Source: SZUA-320 sp963707875
GTDB lineage: Bacteria; Gemmatimonadota; Gemmatimonadetes; Gemmatimonadales; GWC2-71-9
DNA: 64,000 bases
NCBI GenBank assembly: GCA_963707875.1
Contig: CAVPRU010000014.1
Coordinates: 682,001 to 746,000 of the forward strand
Reading direction: 5' to 3'
Made by a program: the position numbers and the translations under genes. Positions 44,333 through 54,800 of this stretch are shown piece by piece. Under the pieces are notes generated by a model. That model was not told where the DNA came from and made no database searches. It saw only the letters and a program-made list of their open reading frames with translations. Each line of letters begins with the position of its first letter. Within the stretch, counting starts at the first letter, position 1.

Positions 44333-45988
44333 ATGGTCCGATTGCGTCCCCGCCACGGTCTCCCGCTGCTGTTGCTCGCCGGCTGGGCCGTCCCGCTCCC
44401 GGCCCAGTCCTCGACCTGGGCCCTGACCAACGCCCGGATCGAAACGGTCACCCGCGGGGTGATCGAGCGAGGAACGATCATCATCCGGGACGGCCTGATC
44501 ACGGCCGTCGGTGCCCAGGTGCCGGTCCCGGCGCTCGCGGTGGTCATCGATCTCGGGGGCCGGACCGTCACCCCCGGGTTGATCGACCTCACCTCGACCC
44601 TGGGCATCCCCCCGGCCCCCGCCGCCAGTACAGCGCCCGGGCAAGGTCGGGGTGGGGCCGGCACCCCGGGGTTCCAGTCCGACCGGATGGTGGCGGGTGA
44701 ACTGACCGGTGCGGTCGATGCCCTGAAGGCCTCGCGCGAAGCCGGGGTGACGACCGCCCTGGTCGCTCCCGACCGGGGGATGTTCCGGGGCCAGTCGGCC
44801 CTGGTCAACATGCGCGAGAGCCTCGACGACAAGGCAGTGGTGCGGTCCCCGGTCGCCACCCACCTCGGGTACCAGGGGGTCGGCCGGGGGGAGTACCCGG
44901 GCTCGCTGATGGGAGTGATCGCCGCCCAGCGGCAGACCCTGTTCGATGCCACCCGGTACGGGCTGCTCATGGCCCGGTGGGACGCCGATCCCCGGGGGGC
45001 AACCCGGCCGGAGCACGATGCGAAGCTCGAGGCCCTGGTCCCGGCGGTTCAGGGAAAGATGCCGGTCTTCGTGGACGCCGGAAACGAGAACGAGATCCGC
45101 CGGGCGGTCCGGCTGGGGGAGGAGCACCACCTCAACCTCACGATCGTCGGGGCGGTCGAGGCCTGGCGCGCGCTGGATGCGATCAAGACCCATCAGCTGG
45201 TGGTCGCCGTCAACTTCCCGCGGCCCAACCAGGTGACCGGCTGGCGCTATGCCGCCGGGATCCCCACAGACCCGGCCGACAGCACGGTCCGCCAGGAGGC
45301 CGCCACCAAAGTGATCGAACGGAATCCGGCGGCCGTGCATGCCGCCGGAGCCCGCTATGCCCTGGCCTCGGGCGGCACTCGCGGGGCGGAGTTCGTCAGC
45401 AACCTGCGCAAGGCGATCGCGGCGGGACTTCCAGCCGACGCCGCACTGGCCGGAGCGACCATTCGGGCGGCCGAAGTGGCCGGCGTGGCCGGTGCCCTGG
45501 GCAGCATCGAGGCCGGCAAGATCGCCAACCTGGTGGTGAGTGCCGGGCCCCTGCTCAGCGACTCGGCGCAGATCAGCATGGTCTTCGTCGACGGCGCGCG
45601 TTTCGAGGTGGCCGCCAAGGCGCCGGCCCGCGCCAACGGCGCGCGAGGAGCGGGCGGCGGGGCCGCGGGAGCCGCCGCGCCGGCCGCGGTGGCGGGAACC
45701 TGGACCATCACCGCAAGCTCCCCCCAGGGGGCGATGGAATCGACCCTGACGGTGACCCAGGACGGCAGCGGGGTGACCGGCACCATGACGAGCGAGATGA
45801 TGGGGTCCAATCCGATCGACAACGGCCGGGTCCAGGGACGCCGGTTCAGCTGGTCGGTGTCCCTCAACTTCGGCGGTCAGGCCTTTGACATCAGCTACGT
45901 CGGCGAGGTGGACGGCAACCGGATCAGCGGAACCGTCACCGCGGGCGCCTTCGGATCATTCACGTTCAGCGGGGAGAAGCGGCCATGA
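44333..45988 (+). CDS. Amidohydrolase-family protein 1 of 3, without the HxH metal motif, with C-terminal beta domain
   Basis: A 551-residue exported protein with the amidohydrolase composite fold: WALTNARIETVTRGVIERGT, IIIRDGLITAVGAQ and VTPGLIDLTSTLG. The last is where active enzymes carry D-x-H-x-H; here both His are absent. The C-terminal 120 residues (WTITASSPQGAMESTLTV onward) look like a small lipocalin-like beta domain. AAGGAG six bases upstream sets the ATG. It overlaps the next gene by four bases and heads a three-gene operon. It may be a non-catalytic subunit of the middle enzyme. Confidence 0.82.
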   Translation: MVRLRPRHGLPLLLLAGWAVPLPAQSSTWALTNARIETVTRGVIERGTIIIRDGLITAVGAQVPVPALAVVIDLGGRTVTPGLIDLTSTLGIPPAPAASTAPGQGRGGAGTPGFQSDRMVAGELTGAVDALKASREAGVTTALVAPDRGMFRGQSALVNMRESLDDKAVVRSPVATHLGYQGVGRGEYPGSLMGVIAAQRQTLFDATRYGLLMARWDADPRGATRPEHDAKLEALVPAVQGKMPVFVDAGNENEIRRAVRLGEEHHLNLTIVGAVEAWRALDAIKTHQLVVAVNFPRPNQVTGWRYAAGIPTDPADSTVRQEAATKVIERNPAAVHAAGARYALASGGTRGAEFVSNLRKAIAAGLPADAALAGATIRAAEVAGVAGALGSIEAGKIANLVVSAGPLLSDSAQISMVFVDGARFEVAAKAPARANGARGAGGGAAGAAAPAAVAGTWTITASSPQGAMESTLTVTQDGSGVTGTMTSEMMGSNPIDNGRVQGRRFSWSVSLNFGGQAFDISYVGEVDGNRISGTVTAGAFGSFTFSGEKRP

Positions 45989-47355
45989 CCCGGAGTCTGA
46001 TCTTCCTGCTCCTCGCGGCCCCGTTGGCGGCGCAGCAGACCGGCGGCTGGGATCCGGCTGCGGGTCCCCTGGCCATCCCCACCCCGGCCGCCCCGCGGGT
46101 GGTGGCGATTACCAACGCCACGGTGATGACCGCGTCGCACGGCACGATCGAAAAGGGCACCATCCTGATCCGGGACGGCAAGATCCTCGCGGTGGGAGCG
46201 AACGTGACGGTGCCCGCCGGCGCGGAGATCATCGATGGCACCGGCCGGTACGTCACCCCGGGGATCATCGACGCCCACTCGCACAGCATGGCAGAAGCGA
46301 TCAACGAGGGCACCCTCTCCAGCACCGCGATGGTGCGGATCGAGGACGTGCTCCGGCAGGACGGAGCGAGCGTCTTCCGCCAGCTGGCCGGCGGGGTCAC
46401 CGCCCTCAACGTGCTGCACGGATCGGCCAACGCGATCGGCGGCCAGAACGCGGTGGTCAAGCTCCGCTGGGGCCTCCCGGTGGACAGCATGCTGATGGCC
46501 GGTGCGCCGCCCGGGATCAAATTTGCCCTGGGTGAGAACGTCCGCCGGACCAATGGCAGTCCGCCGCCCGGGACCGAACGGCGCTACCCCTTTACCCGGA
46601 TGGGCGTGGAGCAGTTCCTCCGCGAGCGATTCACCCGGGCCACCGAGTACCGGACCGAGTGGGCCGGCTATCGGACGGCGCTGGCGGCGCGGAAGCGCGG
46701 TGAGCTCGAACCGATCCCGCCGCGACGGGACATCGAGCTCGATGCCCTGGTCGAGATCCTCGACGGCAAGCGACTGGTCCACGCGCACAGCTACCGGAGC
46801 GATGAGATCCTCATGCTGCTCCGGGTGGCCAGGGACTTCGGGTTCAGGGTGTCCAGTCTCCAGCACGTGCTGGAGGGCTACAAGGTGGCGGACGAGATCG
46901 TCGCCTCGGGGGCCGGGGCCTCCACCTTCGCGGACAGCTGGGCCTACAAGCTGGAAGCCTGGGACGCCATCCCCTTCAACGCCGCCCTGATGGCCGAGCG
47001 TGGGGTCCGGGTCACCATCAACTCCGACTCCGACGAACGGGCCCGGCGACTCTATCAGGAGGCGGCCAAGGCCATCAAGTACGGCGGGGCCTCCGAGGAA
47101 GAGGCGCTCAAGATGATCACCCTCAACGCCGCCTGGCAGTTGGGTATCGACGGGCGGGTCGGGTCGATCGAGGTGGGCAAGGACGCCGACCTGGCCATCT
47201 TCAACGCCCATCCCTTCTCGCCGGCGGCCCGGGTCGAGATGACCCTGATTGACGGCCGGAAGTTCTTCGACCGGCAGACGGCCCCGACTCTCGAGAAGCT
47301 GATGGCGCAACTCAAACTGCGGGGCCGCCCCGCGACCGATGGAGGTGCCCAGTGA
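45985..47355 (+). CDS. Amidohydrolase 2 of 3, the metal-binding member, exported
   Basis: A 456-residue exported enzyme. TPGIIDAHSHSMAEAINEG has the intact HxH. Further ligand-position residues are His in LVHAHSYRSDEIL, His in SSLQHVLEGYK and Asp in TINSDSDERAR, so a metal site is likely complete. The C-terminal phrase GSIEVGKDADLAIFNAHPF is the usual imidazolonepropionase/dipeptidase-type ending. Substrates are unknown; exported family members include peptidases and cyclic-amide hydrolases. ATGA and GTGA overlaps with both neighbours indicate coupled translation and perhaps one complex. Confidence 0.88.
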   Translation: MTRSLIFLLLAAPLAAQQTGGWDPAAGPLAIPTPAAPRVVAITNATVMTASHGTIEKGTILIRDGKILAVGANVTVPAGAEIIDGTGRYVTPGIIDAHSHSMAEAINEGTLSSTAMVRIEDVLRQDGASVFRQLAGGVTALNVLHGSANAIGGQNAVVKLRWGLPVDSMLMAGAPPGIKFALGENVRRTNGSPPPGTERRYPFTRMGVEQFLRERFTRATEYRTEWAGYRTALAARKRGELEPIPPRRDIELDALVEILDGKRLVHAHSYRSDEILMLLRVARDFGFRVSSLQHVLEGYKVADEIVASGAGASTFADSWAYKLEAWDAIPFNAALMAERGVRVTINSDSDERARRLYQEAAKAIKYGGASEEEALKMITLNAAWQLGIDGRVGSIEVGKDADLAIFNAHPFSPAARVEMTLIDGRKFFDRQTAPTLEKLMAQLKLRGRPATDGGAQ

Positions 47356-48632
47356 CCCGCGCCCTGCTGCTGACCGGCGCCCTGCTCCTGGCAGGCCACA
47401 CGCCGCTGACGGCCCAGGCCGAGCGGGTGGTGCTCATCCAGGGTGCCACGGTGGTGCCCGTGGTGGGCGCCCAGGTGCCCGGTGGCGATGTCCTCCTCCG
47501 GGGCGAGCGCATTGAGGCGGTCGGGCGCGGACTCGCGGTGCCGCCCGGGGCCACGGTCATCGACGGACGCGGCCTCTTCCTCTACCCGGGGCTGATCAAC
47601 TCCGGCACCCAACTTGGACTGCAGGAGATCGGCTCCGTCCCCGGCGGCAATGACACCCGGGAACTCGGCACCTTCAACCCGCACAATGTCATCCTCTCGG
47701 CGGTCAACCCCCATTCGGAACTGATCCCGGTCACCCGGGTCAACGGCATCACCACGGCGATGACGGCGGCGGATGGCGGCTTGATCAGCGGCATGGCCGC
47801 CCTGATCGACCTGGCCGGCTGGACCAGCGACGAGATGGCGGTGGTACCTCATCTGGCCATGTCGGTGAACTACCCCCGGACGGCCGGGGGCCGGTTCGGA
47901 CAGCGCGCCACACCGGAGGGAGGGGCTGAGCAGGTCAGCCGCCAGCTGACTGAGCTCCGGGAGTATCTGACCCGGGCCCAGACCTATGCCGCCACCCGGG
48001 CCCGGATGGCCGCCGCCGGCCAGAAGCTCCCCCGGATGGAGCTGGAGATGGAGGCCATGGTGCCGGTCATCGAGGGGCGGCTTCCGGTCGTCATCGAAGT
48101 GTCGACCGCGGCCGAGATCCGGGGCGCCATCGCCTTGGCGGACTCGTTCAAGCTCAAGCCGATTCTGGCGGGGGCAAACGAGGGATGGGCGGTCGCCGAC
48201 CTGCTGGCCGAGCGGAAGATCCCGGTCATCCTGGGGCCGCTCACCAGCAGCCCGAGTGACGAGGACCCGTACGACATGATCTACGCCAACCCGGGTGTTC
48301 TGGCCAAGGCCGGCGTGCTGGTGGCGTTCCGGACCAACGACGCGGCCGAAGCGCGGAACCTGCCCTACAACGCGGCGCTCGCCGTCGCCTACGGGATGGA
48401 TGCCGAGGAAGCGATCCGCGCGTTGACCATCAACCCGTCGCGAATCTGGGGCGTGGGAGACCGGCTGGGCAGCATCGAGCCCGGCAAGGTGGCCAACCTG
48501 CAGCTGACGACTGGCGATCCGCTGGATGTCCGCACCGAGGTTCGCCAGGTCTTCATTCGCGGGGTGGCGATCCAGATGACCGACCGCCACACCGAGTTGT
48601 ACCAGGAGTTCCGGGCCCGGCCCAGGCCCTAG
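47352..48632 (+). CDS. Amidohydrolase-family protein 3 of 3, without the HxH metal motif
   Basis: A 426-residue exported protein starting at a GTG that overlaps the previous stop. VVLIQGATVVPVVGAQVPGG and FLYPGLINSGTQLGLQE show the amidohydrolase sandwich start, but the HxH is replaced by NSGTQLG. The positions where later His/Asp ligands are expected (ILAGANEGWAV, VAFRTNDAAEARN) also look non-metal-binding. It still ends GSIEPGKVANLQLTTGDPL as in the family. With the first gene it brackets a metal-competent paralogue. Confidence 0.82.
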   Translation: MTRALLLTGALLLAGHTPLTAQAERVVLIQGATVVPVVGAQVPGGDVLLRGERIEAVGRGLAVPPGATVIDGRGLFLYPGLINSGTQLGLQEIGSVPGGNDTRELGTFNPHNVILSAVNPHSELIPVTRVNGITTAMTAADGGLISGMAALIDLAGWTSDEMAVVPHLAMSVNYPRTAGGRFGQRATPEGGAEQVSRQLTELREYLTRAQTYAATRARMAAAGQKLPRMELEMEAMVPVIEGRLPVVIEVSTAAEIRGAIALADSFKLKPILAGANEGWAVADLLAERKIPVILGPLTSSPSDEDPYDMIYANPGVLAKAGVLVAFRTNDAAEARNLPYNAALAVAYGMDAEEAIRALTINPSRIWGVGDRLGSIEPGKVANLQLTTGDPLDVRTEVRQVFIRGVAIQMTDRHTELYQEFRARPRP

Positions 48633-49723
48633 GCCGGGAGGCGCCCGCGGGCCTCGACCATCCAGGTCGTCTCGAGGGTGCCATCGCGAACGCCGTGCAC
48701 CCGCTCGTGCAGGTGCACGGCGACACAGACGTGATCGGGGATGACCTGCACCTGATCGCCCACGGTGGGCCGCCAGACGGTGCGGCTCAGGTCGAGGATC
48801 CCGTGTTCCTCGGACATGGCGCGGACCACCACCTCCGGCCGGTCCAGCAACTCGCCAAAGCCCGCCGCGGGATCCCCGCTCCTCGGCTCGCGGGCCAGCG
48901 CCTTGGAACCGGCATCGATCACCGCCTGGCCCGCCACCGCGGTGCTCACGACCGTTGCCAGCACCGTCAGCGCACAATCCTCCCGATCGCACGCCCCGGC
49001 CGCCACCGTCGAGCGATCGTTGTAGACGTACGTGCCGGGGCGCACTTCGGTGAGCCCGGGAAGGCGATGGCTCTGCCAGGCGGTCGGGGTCGACCCGCCG
49101 CTGACGATCCCTGGTTCGAGCCCGGCGGTCCGGAGCGCCTCCAAGCGGACCCCCAGATCCAGCCCGAGCCGCTGCAGCCCGGCGTCCAGCGCCGGGCCCG
49201 GCTGCCGGAGATGCCCGGGGTAGAACATGACCCCGGCAAACTCGAGGGCCTCGTGCCGATCGGCGAGGCGGGCCAGCGCGACCGCCTCCTCCGGGCTCGC
49301 GACCCCCACCCGCCCCATGCCGAGATCCAGTTCCACCAGCACCCTGATGTTCCGGTTCGCCGCCAGGGCGGCGGCTCCTGCCAGGTCGATCGCTTCGGCG
49401 GAGTCGAGCCCGACCATCGGACGCACGTGGGTCGGCAGCTCGGCCAGCCGCCGGGCGCGGTCTCCTCCCACAGGCGGATAGGCGAGCAGCAGCTCGGAGG
49501 ACACCTGGGCCATCACTTCGGCTTCCCGGGGGGTGGCACAGGTCAGCCCGAGGGCCCCGTGCCGGAGTTGCCGGGCGGCGATCACCGGCGACTTGTGGGT
49601 CTTGACGTGAGGCCGGAGGCCAATCCGATGTTCGGCGGCCCACGCGCTCATCCGATGGAGGTTCCGCTCCATGATGTCGAGATCGACCAGGAGGGTGGGG
49701 GTGGACAGTTCGTAGCTGGGCAT
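48629..49723 (-). CDS. Alanine racemase N-terminal-fold enzyme (D-threonine aldolase/D-serine deaminase-like)
   Basis: A 364-residue PLP enzyme. LSTPTLLVDLDIMERNLHRM and GLRPHVKTHKSPVIAARQ, with the PLP Lys in HVKTHK, identify the DSD1/D-threonine aldolase type. The His and Asp/Cys residues in CALTVLATVVS and VQVIPDHVCVAVHLHE fit the C-terminal metal site. It acts on D-hydroxy-amino acids, which may come from wall turnover. TACTAT six bases upstream of the ATG supports this start and a leaderless mRNA; a TTG at 49816 would be longer. Its TAG shares CTAG with the amidohydrolase operon. Confidence 0.88.
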   Translation of the reverse strand: MPSYELSTPTLLVDLDIMERNLHRMSAWAAEHRIGLRPHVKTHKSPVIAARQLRHGALGLTCATPREAEVMAQVSSELLLAYPPVGGDRARRLAELPTHVRPMVGLDSAEAIDLAGAAALAANRNIRVLVELDLGMGRVGVASPEEAVALARLADRHEALEFAGVMFYPGHLRQPGPALDAGLQRLGLDLGVRLEALRTAGLEPGIVSGGSTPTAWQSHRLPGLTEVRPGTYVYNDRSTVAAGACDREDCALTVLATVVSTAVAGQAVIDAGSKALAREPRSGDPAAGFGELLDRPEVVVRAMSEEHGILDLSRTVWRPTVGDQVQVIPDHVCVAVHLHERVHGVRDGTLETTWMVEARGRLPA

Positions 49724-49729
49724 GAGCCA

Positions 49730-49735
49730 ATAGTA
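49730..49735 (-). promoter_or_regulatory. -10 box (TACTAT) for a leaderless PLP-enzyme mRNA
   Basis: TACTAT on the minus strand ends 6 nt before the ATG at 49723, with no ribosome site between. Confidence 0.55.
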
Positions 49736-49837
49736 ATCCGGGGGGAAGACCCGGTCGGGGGCGGACCCCGGCGGGGCCGGCGCCGGAGTGCCCCGGGAGG
49801 TAGTGGCGGGCCCCAATGGGGGGTAGTTTCCCCCTTG

Positions 49838-51298
49838 ATGCGCCCGAACCTGATCCTCCCCCTGCTCGGCCTGCTGGCCGGAACCGCGACACCCGCCGCG
49901 GGCCAGGAGTGGATTGCCCGGGTCAAGTCGGCCCCCCAGGAGTTCCAGGACCGAAACTTCCGGATTGACGGAGAGGTCCTGGAACTCCGGGGAGCGACCG
50001 CCGTGTCACGCCAGGGGTTTTACCGGCTGTTCGACGGCAGCGACCCGACCGGAGTCCTGATCCGGACCACGGACCTCCCCGAAACGAGCGGACCGTTCCA
50101 GGTCACCGTGAAGCTGGCGCCGGAGCTGTTGTATGAAGGCTCGCTGCTGCTGGATGAGGTCCGGAGGCAGGAACCGTTCGTCTGGCAGGCGGTAGCCCCG
50201 CTCGTCATCGCCGCGCTCGGGATCGTGCTCCTGCTGCTCTACTCGCTCCGCTACGGTCGGGCTCGGCAGCGGGAGCGGCACCAGCATCTCGCGCCACCGA
50301 TGTGGCTGATTCCGACCGAAAAGGAGGGGGGGACCGGAAGCTCCGACCCCGGCGGTGGCCAACTGCCGGCGGTGCGATTCAACTATCGGCTCCAGTATAT
50401 CGAGCAGGAGCGCTCGGCGGCGATGGAACGGGCCAAGCGGACCAGTCTCCGTGGGGTGGCTGGAGCGGGCGCGATTACCCTGGCGAGCATGGCGTGGTTT
50501 CTGATCGGGGTCGAGGAATCGACCGGGCAGCCGACCTTCGTCCTCCTCGCGCCGGTGTTTGAAGCGCTGGGCCCTCGGCCGGACAGCGTGTCCAGCGAAG
50601 TCCCGTCGGACACCGCGACCCTGACCCTGGCGGTGCCGTCCGCTGCCGGCGCGCCAGCGGACACCCGCCCGGCGCCCCGGCCACCGGCTCGGCCGGCGGC
50701 GGACCCGACGCCTCGAAGCGGCCTGCTGGCGGCGGCCAGGCGCGATACCAGTTCCCAGGTCACCACCGGCGCGCGGCAGTCCACGCCAGTGCCTGCCACA
50801 CCAGCGGCACAGGCGCCCGGGCAGACTCCCGTCCAGGAGCGACCGCAGAGCACCGCGACTCCGCCCTCAACCACCCCGGTCAGGCCGGAGCCCGCCCGGG
50901 AGGACACCGCGCCAAGGGAGGCACCCCGGGACCTGGCGGCAGACCGGGCCGCGGCAGCTGGCCTGATTGCCTCGGCCCGGGACCGACTGGTCAGCGCGAT
51001 CAACAGCAAGCAGATCGACGGGATCGCGACCCTGTTCTCGTGGACCGGGAACGATGGGTGGAAGAACCGCTTTCTCAGCCACCTCCGGGTCAACGAATCG
51101 AGTGCCGGACCCGGTGCGCTGGAGGAAGTGGTCCTGGGCGAAGGAGGAGTGGCTGACGCCTCGTTTGGCGTCACCGTGCGATGGCGGGCTAACTTCGGGG
51201 TCGAGCGCCGGAAGGTGGCCCGGTTTACCGGGACGGTCCGGCGGATCGGATCCGAATGGCGGCTTACCGGCATCCGGCTCCTGCAACAGTTCCCGTAG
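49838..51298 (+). CDS. Exported/membrane protein of unknown function with OB-like N-terminal and NTF2-like C-terminal regions
   Basis: A 486-residue protein that I do not recognise as a named family. A signal peptide (to AAGQ) is followed by an OB-fold-looking segment (FRIDGEVLELRGA...GFYRLFDGSDPTGVLIRT). A transmembrane helix (about 115-137, VIAALGIVLLLLYSL) and a second one (about 207-226) enclose a cytoplasmic loop. A long Pro/Ala/Thr-rich linker (about 240-370) then leads to a C-terminal domain of about 110 residues resembling NTF2-like folds (LVSAINSKQIDGIATLFSW). The layout suggests an envelope-spanning scaffold. A TAGTTT -10-like box lies 8 nt before the ATG. Confidence 0.6.
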   Translation: MRPNLILPLLGLLAGTATPAAGQEWIARVKSAPQEFQDRNFRIDGEVLELRGATAVSRQGFYRLFDGSDPTGVLIRTTDLPETSGPFQVTVKLAPELLYEGSLLLDEVRRQEPFVWQAVAPLVIAALGIVLLLLYSLRYGRARQRERHQHLAPPMWLIPTEKEGGTGSSDPGGGQLPAVRFNYRLQYIEQERSAAMERAKRTSLRGVAGAGAITLASMAWFLIGVEESTGQPTFVLLAPVFEALGPRPDSVSSEVPSDTATLTLAVPSAAGAPADTRPAPRPPARPAADPTPRSGLLAAARRDTSSQVTTGARQSTPVPATPAAQAPGQTPVQERPQSTATPPSTTPVRPEPAREDTAPREAPRDLAADRAAAAGLIASARDRLVSAINSKQIDGIATLFSWTGNDGWKNRFLSHLRVNESSAGPGALEEVVLGEGGVADASFGVTVRWRANFGVERRKVARFTGTVRRIGSEWRLTGIRLLQQFP

Positions 51299-51328
51299 AC
51301 TCCGCGCCCCTGGCGCCGAGGAGAGTGC

Positions 51329-51892
51329 ATGCAATTCTGTACCAGAGGTTCGACCCTGTTGCTGCTCGCCATGGCCCTGGCCGCCCCGGCGGCCGCGCAG
51401 TCGTTGCAACGGCTTTCGATCCAGGGATCCGGTGCGATGGTGTTCCCGACCTCCGAATCGAGCGCCTTCGAGAACGATACCCGACTGGGCTGGGAAGCCC
51501 AGCTGCGCTACACCTTCTCCCGGTTCTCGCTGGGGGCGGGATACCAGCGGAGTGTGGTGTACAAGCTGAGCACTGCGGATTTCAGCGCGGCGGTGCCGGT
51601 GCTGTTTCTGGAGCCGCGGTACGTGGTGACTGCCGGCAGCACGGTGGCCCTCTACCTGGCCGGCCGGGCAGGCATCGGGACCCTGCAATGCAGGCCAAAG
51701 CCAGATTGTCCGGACCAGACCGCAGAGCCCGCCCTGGGGGGCGGCGGAGGACTGCTGTTCGCGGTCGGCAGCCGGCTGTCCATCGATCTGGGCTCTCAGT
51801 ACTTCTCGACCCGCTACACCCCGGCATCGGGAGCCACCAAGATCTGGGCCGGGTTCCTGCTCGCCCGGGCGGGGCTGAGCATCGGCCTCTGA
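51329..51892 (+). CDS. Outer-membrane beta-barrel protein
   Basis: A 187-residue exported protein: a signal peptide (LLLLAMALAAPAAAQ), then strand-rich sequence (LGWEAQLRYTFSRFSLGAGY, VLFLEPRYVVTAGSTVALYL). A short cysteine pair (QCRPKPDCPD) could form a disulfide in a loop. It fits a small outer-membrane barrel. It is followed 7 bp later by the giant Ig-repeat gene, so the barrel could help anchor or export that protein; this is conjecture. Confidence 0.68.
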   Translation: MQFCTRGSTLLLLAMALAAPAAAQSLQRLSIQGSGAMVFPTSESSAFENDTRLGWEAQLRYTFSRFSLGAGYQRSVVYKLSTADFSAAVPVLFLEPRYVVTAGSTVALYLAGRAGIGTLQCRPKPDCPDQTAEPALGGGGGLLFAVGSRLSIDLGSQYFSTRYTPASGATKIWAGFLLARAGLSIGL

Positions 51893-51899
51893 ATCCCGA

Positions 51900-54800
51900 A
51901 TGACCAGTCGTCGGCTTCGTCTCGTTCGCCTGCTGGCGATCCTGGCGGGCGCGGCCTGTGCTGACAGCACCGGCCCGTCCGATGTGCTGGTGGTATCCTC
52001 GGTTTCGATCTCACCGGCCGGGGGGAGCATCATCGTCGGCCAGGTCCTGCAGCTGACGGCCACCGGTCGCACCTCGAGCGGGATCGGGGTCCCGAACCGG
52101 ACCGTCACCTGGTCCTCCAACGACCCCGGAGTGGCGAGCGTCTCCACCGCCGGAGTGGTCACCGGGGTCCAGATCGGCGGGCCGGTCACGATCACCGCGA
52201 CGATCGACGGGCGGACCGGGGCGGTGTCGGTCACCATCACCGCTGTACCGGTATCGACTGTCACGGTGGATCCGCCGGAGGCCGGGATTCTGGTGGGGGG
52301 CGCCGTGCAGCTCGCGGCCACCGTGCGCGGAGCCGGTGGCGAGATCCTGACCGGTCGGCCGGTAGCGTGGAGCAGCGCCGCGCAGGGGGTTGCCTCGGTG
52401 ACCACGCAGGGCATGGTGGTCGGGGTATCCCCGGGCGGTCCGGTCTCCATCACCGCCAGCTCGGAGGGCAAGGCGGGGACCGCCCTGATCACCGTGGGCG
52501 CCCGGCCGGCAAGCCGGCTCGGATTCCTGACCCATCCCCCCGACGGTATCGCGGGCCAGGCCCTCAATCCGGCCGTGCAGGTGGCGGTGCAGGACGACAT
52601 CGGAAACACGGTGGCCGGGGCCACCACCGCGATCAGCCTGGCCCTGAGTACCAACCCGGGGGGGGGCACCCTCGGCGGCACCACCACGGTCAACGCCGTC
52701 AATGGGGTGGCCAGCTTCCCGACCCTGGTCCTCGACAAGGCCGCCATCGGGTACCTGCTGGGCGCCTCGGCGATCCCCCTCTCCCCGACCCTGAGCAACC
52801 CCTTCAACATCACCAGTGCCGCCCCGGCGGCGATCACGATTGCCACCCAGCCCTCGGCCGCGGCGACCAGCGGAGCCGCGTTGGCCCGGCAGCCGATCGT
52901 CCAGCTCAGGGATGGACTCGGCAATCCTGCGGCGGCGGCCGGCGTGGCGATCACCGCCAGCCTGGCCTCGGGGACGGGCACCCTGGGCGGCACCGTCACG
53001 GTCCTGAGCAATGCCAGTGGCGTCGTGACGTTCACCAACCTGTCGATCACCGGGCCATCGGGACCGTATGCCCTCCGGTTTGCGGGAACCGGGCTGACGG
53101 CGGTGGTCTCGGACCCGGTCACGCTGGGGGCGGGAACCGCCACCCAGCTGGCGATCATCACGCAGCCATCCCCAGCGGCACAGAGCGGCGTCGCCCTTCC
53201 CACCCAGCCTGTGGCCGAGCTCCGCGACGGAAGCGGCAACCCGGTCACCCAGGCCGGTGTCCTGGTCACCGTGGCGGTTTCCGCGCCCGGTGTCCTGGGC
53301 GGCACCGCGACGGTGGCGACCAACGCAAGCGGGCGCGCCAGCTTCGCCGGGCTCGCGATCTCCGGGGTGGCCGGGCCGTACACCCTGAACTTCAGCGGCC
53401 CCGGACTCACCGGCGTCACCTCGGACCCGATCGCGCTCGGGGCGGGCGCGGCCACCCGACTGGCGATGGTCATCCAGCCCTCGGCGGCGGCGACCGTCGG
53501 GGTGATCCTGGCTCAGCAGCCGTCGGTTCGACTGCTGGACGGCAATGGCAATCCGGTCAATCAGGCCGGGGTCGCGGTCACCGTCACCATCGCCTCCGGC
53601 ACCGGCGTGCTGGGCGGCACCACCACGGTGCTGACCGACGCCAGCGGGGTGGCGGGGTTCAGCGGGCTGGTGCTCAACGGATTCGCCGGGCCCTACGTCC
53701 TGAACTTCGCCGCCACCGGTCTGGTGGAGGTGCTCTCCGATCCCATTCTCCTGGGGGCCGGCCCCGCCAGCGGCCTGGCGATCGCCACCCAGCCATCGAG
53801 CTCGGCGACCAGCGGCGTCGCCTTCCCGCGGCAGCCGGCGATCCAGGTCGTGGACCTCGGTGGCAACCCGGTGGCCCAGATCGGGGTGACCATCACCGCA
53901 GTGCTGGCGACCGGGGCTGGCACTCTGGGTGGCACCTTGACCGCGCTGACCAACGGGACGGGCTTGGCCACCTTCACTGATCTGGCGATCACCGGCGGGG
54001 CAGGCACCTATTCGATCGGGTTCAGCGCGCCGGGGCTCGGGGTGGTCACCTCCGGGATCATCGGGCTCGGCGCCGGGGTGCCGACCCAGTTGACGATCAC
54101 CACCCAGCCGTCCGCCGCGGCGCAGAGCGGCGTGGTCTTCGGGACCCAGCCGGTCATCCAGCTGCGCGACGCGGCGAACAACGTGGTGGCGCAGGCCGGG
54201 GTCATGGTGACCGCCACGATCACGGCCCCGGGGACCGGGACGCTGGGCGGCACGGTGGCCGTGCTGACCGACGCAGGTGGCGTGGCGACCTTCACGGACC
54301 TGCGGATCACCGGGCTGGTGGGTGACCGGACACTCACCTTCACGGCCGCCGGCCTCACCCCCGCCATCTCGGGCACGATTACCCTGAGCGCCGGGCCGGC
54401 CGCCCGGGTCGCGATGGTCACCCAGCCGTCGGCGTCGGTCCAGAACACGATGGTGTTCCCGCAGCAGCCGGTCGTCAGACTGGAGGATGGCGCCGGAAAT
54501 CCGGTGGCGCAGGCCGGGACGGTTCGTCACTGCGGCGATCGCAACCGGGGCCGGGATGCTCGGTGGGACTGCTCACGGCTACCACCAGCGCCGATGGTAC
54601 GGCCACCTTCGCGACCTGGCGATTACCGTGGCACAATCGGGGTCCGTACCCTGTCATTCAGCGCCGGACCCCTGACACCCACCACCAGCGCGGGAGTGAA
54701 CATCACGCCGGGGCCCCAGACACAGCTCGCAATCACGACCCAGCCCTCGACGACGGCCCAGAGTGGAGTGGCGTTCGCCCAGCAGCCGATGGTGCAGCTC

